Assembly: GCF_004295645.1 (NCBI RefSeq)
Contig: NZ_CP034752.1
Span: 2,852,001-2,916,000 of the forward strand
Length of the DNA stretch: 64,000 nucleotides
From: Limnobaculum zhutongyuii
GTDB taxonomy: Bacteria > Pseudomonadota > Gammaproteobacteria > Enterobacterales > Enterobacteriaceae
Direction of reading: 5' to 3'
Shown: positions 61,683 to 64,000 of the stretch, piece by piece
How positions within the stretch are numbered: the first letter of the stretch is position 1
Layout: the number at the start of each line of letters is the position of its first letter
Made by a program: the position numbers and the translations under genes
Notes under the pieces: generated by a model
The model's input: only the letters and a program-made list of their open reading frames with translations
Database searches by the model: none
Told to the model about the DNA's origin: nothing

Positions 61683-62036
61683 ATGAGCCAGTTAACACCG
61701 TTACAACTCTTTAAATGTCTCTCTGATGAGACCCGCTTGACCATTGTTCTGCTTCTCAAAGAAGCGACAGAGCTGTGTGTTTGTGAGCTGTGTGAAACAC
61801 TGGACTTACCCCAGCCCAAGATATCACGTCATCTTGCCATGCTAAGGGAGAACGGCATTCTTCTCGATCGCCGTGCGGGTAAATGGATTCACTATCGCTT
61901 GTCGCATAATATGCCTATGTGGGCGGGTGCGATCATTGAACAAGCATACCAAAGCCAAGAACTCAATATAAAAACACTCTCTAAACGTTTAAAGAACGCG
62001 TCGGGTTCAACAACGAATAGCGCCGCTTGTCTGTAA
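61683..62036 (+). CDS. arsR: ArsR arsenic-responsive repressor
   Basis: 117 residues from ATG 61683 (a GTG one codon earlier is possible). Winged-helix ArsR/SmtB fold with the As(III)-binding ELCVCELCETL (Cys pair in the DNA-contact helix) and LPQPKISRHLAMLRENGILLDRR recognition helix. It represses the operon until arsenite or antimonite binds. Confidence 0.95.
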   Translation: MSQLTPLQLFKCLSDETRLTIVLLLKEATELCVCELCETLDLPQPKISRHLAMLRENGILLDRRAGKWIHYRLSHNMPMWAGAIIEQAYQSQELNIKTLSKRLKNASGSTTNSAACL

Positions 62037-62095
62037 AAAAAAAAAAATTTATCTTGATATATTCGAATTTTCATATATGAAAAAGGCATTATACG

Positions 62096-62575
62096 ATGAA
62101 TATTCTATTTTTATGTACCGGTAACTCATGTCGATCCATTATCGCCGAGGCAATCTTTAATACCTTAGCCTCTCCAGAACACCACGCCATCAGCGCAGGG
62201 AGCCAGCCCAAAGGTTTTATACATCCTCGTTCGTTAGCCTTGCTATCACGCAAAGGAATTTCAACCGAAGGATACTCTAGCAAGTCATGGGACTCTCTTC
62301 CTTACACACCCGATATTGTTATTACGGTATGCGGCAACGCCGCTGGCGAAGTGTGCCCTGCTTATCTAGCTCCTGCCATTCGGGCTCACTGGGGGGTTGA
62401 CGATCCAGATAAAGCGACGGGCAGTGACGCGGAAATCGACCGAGCCTTTGAGACAACCTACAACATTTTGAAAATCAGGATACAGGCTCTGCTTGCTCTA
62501 CCTTTGGCTGAATTAAAAGGTGATCCAATACAACTACAGGTTGAATTAGATCATATCGGAACACTGACTATTTAA
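62096..62575 (+). CDS. arsC: Arsenate reductase, LMW-phosphatase type
   Basis: 159 residues. The P-loop CTGNSCRS (CX5R, Cys8-Arg14) and a second Cys pair (TVCGNAAGEVCP) define the thioredoxin-coupled LMW-PTP arsenate reductase class, not the glutaredoxin-dependent type common in enterobacterial plasmids. It reduces arsenate to arsenite for export. HYWGVDDPDKATG-like HWGVDDPDKATG is the family's Asp-containing loop. Confidence 0.93.
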   Translation: MNILFLCTGNSCRSIIAEAIFNTLASPEHHAISAGSQPKGFIHPRSLALLSRKGISTEGYSSKSWDSLPYTPDIVITVCGNAAGEVCPAYLAPAIRAHWGVDDPDKATGSDAEIDRAFETTYNILKIRIQALLALPLAELKGDPIQLQVELDHIGTLTI

Positions 62576-62600
62576 TCATTTAATTTATAAGGAACTTATT

Positions 62601-62963
62601 ATGAAAACGATTACCGTTTACGATCCGGCTCTATGTTGTAGTACCGGCGTGTGTGGAACCGACGTCGATCAATCATTAGTCAATTTTTCTGCCGATGCCG
62701 ATTGGGTTAAGCAGCAAGGCGTCACGTTAACGCGTTTCAACCTTGCTCAACAACCGATGGCGTTTGTTGAAAATGAATTGGTTAAAAACTTTCTTCAGAA
62801 CTCAGGAGCGGAAGGTCTCCCCCTCATTCTGGTAGACGGCGCTTTTGTAATGGCTGGTCGTTATCCGACCCGAGAAGATATGGCCCGTTGGTGTGATTTA
62901 TCTTTAGCACCAAAAATTAAGTCTATTCAGGCCTGCTGCAACGGAAATGATTCCTGCTGTTAA
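62601..62963 (+). CDS. arsD: ArsD arsenite metallochaperone
   Basis: 120 residues. Cys12, Cys13 and Cys18 (DPALCCSTGVCG) form the arsenite site; C-terminal Cys pairs (QACCNGNDSCC) are also typical. It hands arsenite to ArsA and acts as a weak co-repressor. AAGGA lies upstream. Confidence 0.95.
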   Translation: MKTITVYDPALCCSTGVCGTDVDQSLVNFSADADWVKQQGVTLTRFNLAQQPMAFVENELVKNFLQNSGAEGLPLILVDGAFVMAGRYPTREDMARWCDLSLAPKIKSIQACCNGNDSCC

Positions 62964-62982
62964 AAACATAAGGAGTACAGCC

Positions 62983-64000
62983 ATGAAATTTTTACAAAAT
63001 GTGCCTCCTTTCCTGTTTTTTACTGGTAAAGGCGGCGTAGGAAAAACATCCATATCCTGTTCAACGGCAATTTCCTTAGCCGATGAGGGTAAACGCGTTC
63101 TGTTAGTCAGCACCGACCCAGCCTCCAACGTCGGCCAAGTCTTCAATCAAACGATTGGTAATCATATTACCAAGATAGAATCAGTATCAGGCCTGTCAGC
63201 ATTAGAAATCGATCCACAGGCCGCCGCACAAGTCTATCGTGAACGTATTGTTGATCCCGTCAGGGGTATTTTACCGGATGACGTTGTCCGTGGGATTGAA
63301 GAACAGCTTTCGGGAGCCTGTACGACTGAAATTGCCGCATTTGATGAGTTTACCGACTTACTCACGGATGCCTGCTTGTTAGCCGATTTCGACCATATTA
63401 TTTTTGATACTGCTCCCACCGGCCACACGATCCGGCTGTTGCAGTTACCCGGTGCCTGGAGCAGTTTTATTGAGGAAAATCCTGAAGGTTCATCCTGTCT
63501 AGGCCCCCTATCAGGATTAGCAAAACAGCGTGAACGCTACGCACAAGCGGTTGCTGAGTTAGGCAATGCCAATAAAACCCGATTGATATTAGTTGCCCGT
63601 GCGCAAAAATCGACACTAACCGAGGTAGCCAGAACCTATGGCGAACTCTCTCAGCTTGGTATCAAAAATCAATATTTAGTGATTAATGGTATTTTGCCTG
63701 AAGCCGCTATACATAATGATAAACTGGCTCAGGCCGTTTACCAGCGCGAGCAGTTGGCCTTGGCAAACATCCCTTCCGCTGTGGCCTCACTCCCTCAGGA
63801 TCGCATTATTCTTCAACCCGTCAATCTGGTGGGTATTGATGCGCTGCGTAATTTATTTAAAACCAATGTGCAACTCGACAATGAAGAACATCACGACCTG
63901 ACAATACCGCCAATCGATCCACTATCGGTACTGGTTGAGCAAATCGCAAAAGATAAGCACGGCTTAGTGATGTTGATGGGGAAAGGCGGTGTCGGCAAAA
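62983..64000 (+). CDS. arsA: ArsA arsenite-pump ATPase (cut by window edge)
   Basis: 339 codons from ATG 62983 (AGGAG upstream) to the window edge. The first ATPase half starts FFTGKGGVGKTS; DTAPTGHTIRLLQLPGAW is the signal motif; the second half begins at the edge with MLMGKGGVGK. The two-half ArsA drives arsenite efflux with ArsB, which is expected downstream outside the window. Confidence 0.95.
   Translation, partial: MKFLQNVPPFLFFTGKGGVGKTSISCSTAISLADEGKRVLLVSTDPASNVGQVFNQTIGNHITKIESVSGLSALEIDPQAAAQVYRERIVDPVRGILPDDVVRGIEEQLSGACTTEIAAFDEFTDLLTDACLLADFDHIIFDTAPTGHTIRLLQLPGAWSSFIEENPEGSSCLGPLSGLAKQRERYAQAVAELGNANKTRLILVARAQKSTLTEVARTYGELSQLGIKNQYLVINGILPEAAIHNDKLAQAVYQREQLALANIPSAVASLPQDRIILQPVNLVGIDALRNLFKTNVQLDNEEHHDLTIPPIDPLSVLVEQIAKDKHGLVMLMGKGGVGK

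Overview
The window is accessory DNA from a Gram-negative gammaproteobacterium, most likely a member of Enterobacterales. The evidence is an enterobacterial-type ssrA (tmRNA) 3' end used as an attachment site, lambdoid-type phage genes, an SPI-7/PFGI-1-class integrative conjugative element (ICE) and YadA-type adhesins. I cannot name the genus from the sequence alone. No ordinary chromosomal housekeeping gene is present; everything belongs to one of two mobile elements placed end to end.

Region 1 (1-9836) is the right part of a lambdoid-style prophage that starts outside the window. A CI-like repressor (+) faces a YdaS/Cro-like regulator (-). The leftward operon runs to a RepL-type replication protein and a helicase cut by the window edge. 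The rightward operon starts at a promoter near 2838 that carries the same operator motif as the cro promoter. It encodes an Icd-like protein, a chain of overlapping tiny helical proteins, a Bro-N antirepressor, a half-sized beta-clamp-like protein, an excisionase and a tyrosine integrase. It ends at a copy of the ssrA 3' end (9806-9836).

Region 2 (9837 to beyond 64000) is an ICE inserted at the same ssrA site. It begins with a CP4-57/P4-type integrase, then AlpA and a maintenance/replication block (ParB-like, DUF2857, zinc finger, STY4528-like, TIGR03761, DUF3158, SSB, STY4534-like, ArdC, TopB). A first cargo block (23.2-28.1 kb) holds a HEPN-like protein, a predicted Cys-His-Asp enzyme, a HigBA-like toxin-antitoxin pair and an AbiJ-like nuclease. 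The G-type (PFGI-1/ICEHin1056-like) type IV secretion operon runs from PilL through TraD, VirB3/B8/B9/B10-like proteins and a VirB4/TraC ATPase to TraU/TraH/TraG-like proteins (28.2-51.8 kb). Two cargo insertions interrupt it: a membrane-tethered nuclease plus partner at 34.3-35.7 kb, and a 1224-residue YobI-like NTPase on the opposite strand at 43.2-46.9 kb. The VirB4/TraC gene is frameshifted just before its Walker A motif, so transfer may be lost unless this is a sequencing error.

The end of the element holds a second copy of the Cys-His-Asp protein followed by integron-cassette-like palindromes, DUF3742, an XRE regulator, a ParA/ribbon-helix-helix partition pair with 8-bp iterons, and a MobH relaxase. 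Final cargo is two adjacent trimeric autotransporter adhesins and an arsenic operon (arsR, LMW-PTP-type arsC, arsD, arsA; the last is cut by the window edge). No CRISPR array or complete tRNA/rRNA gene was seen.
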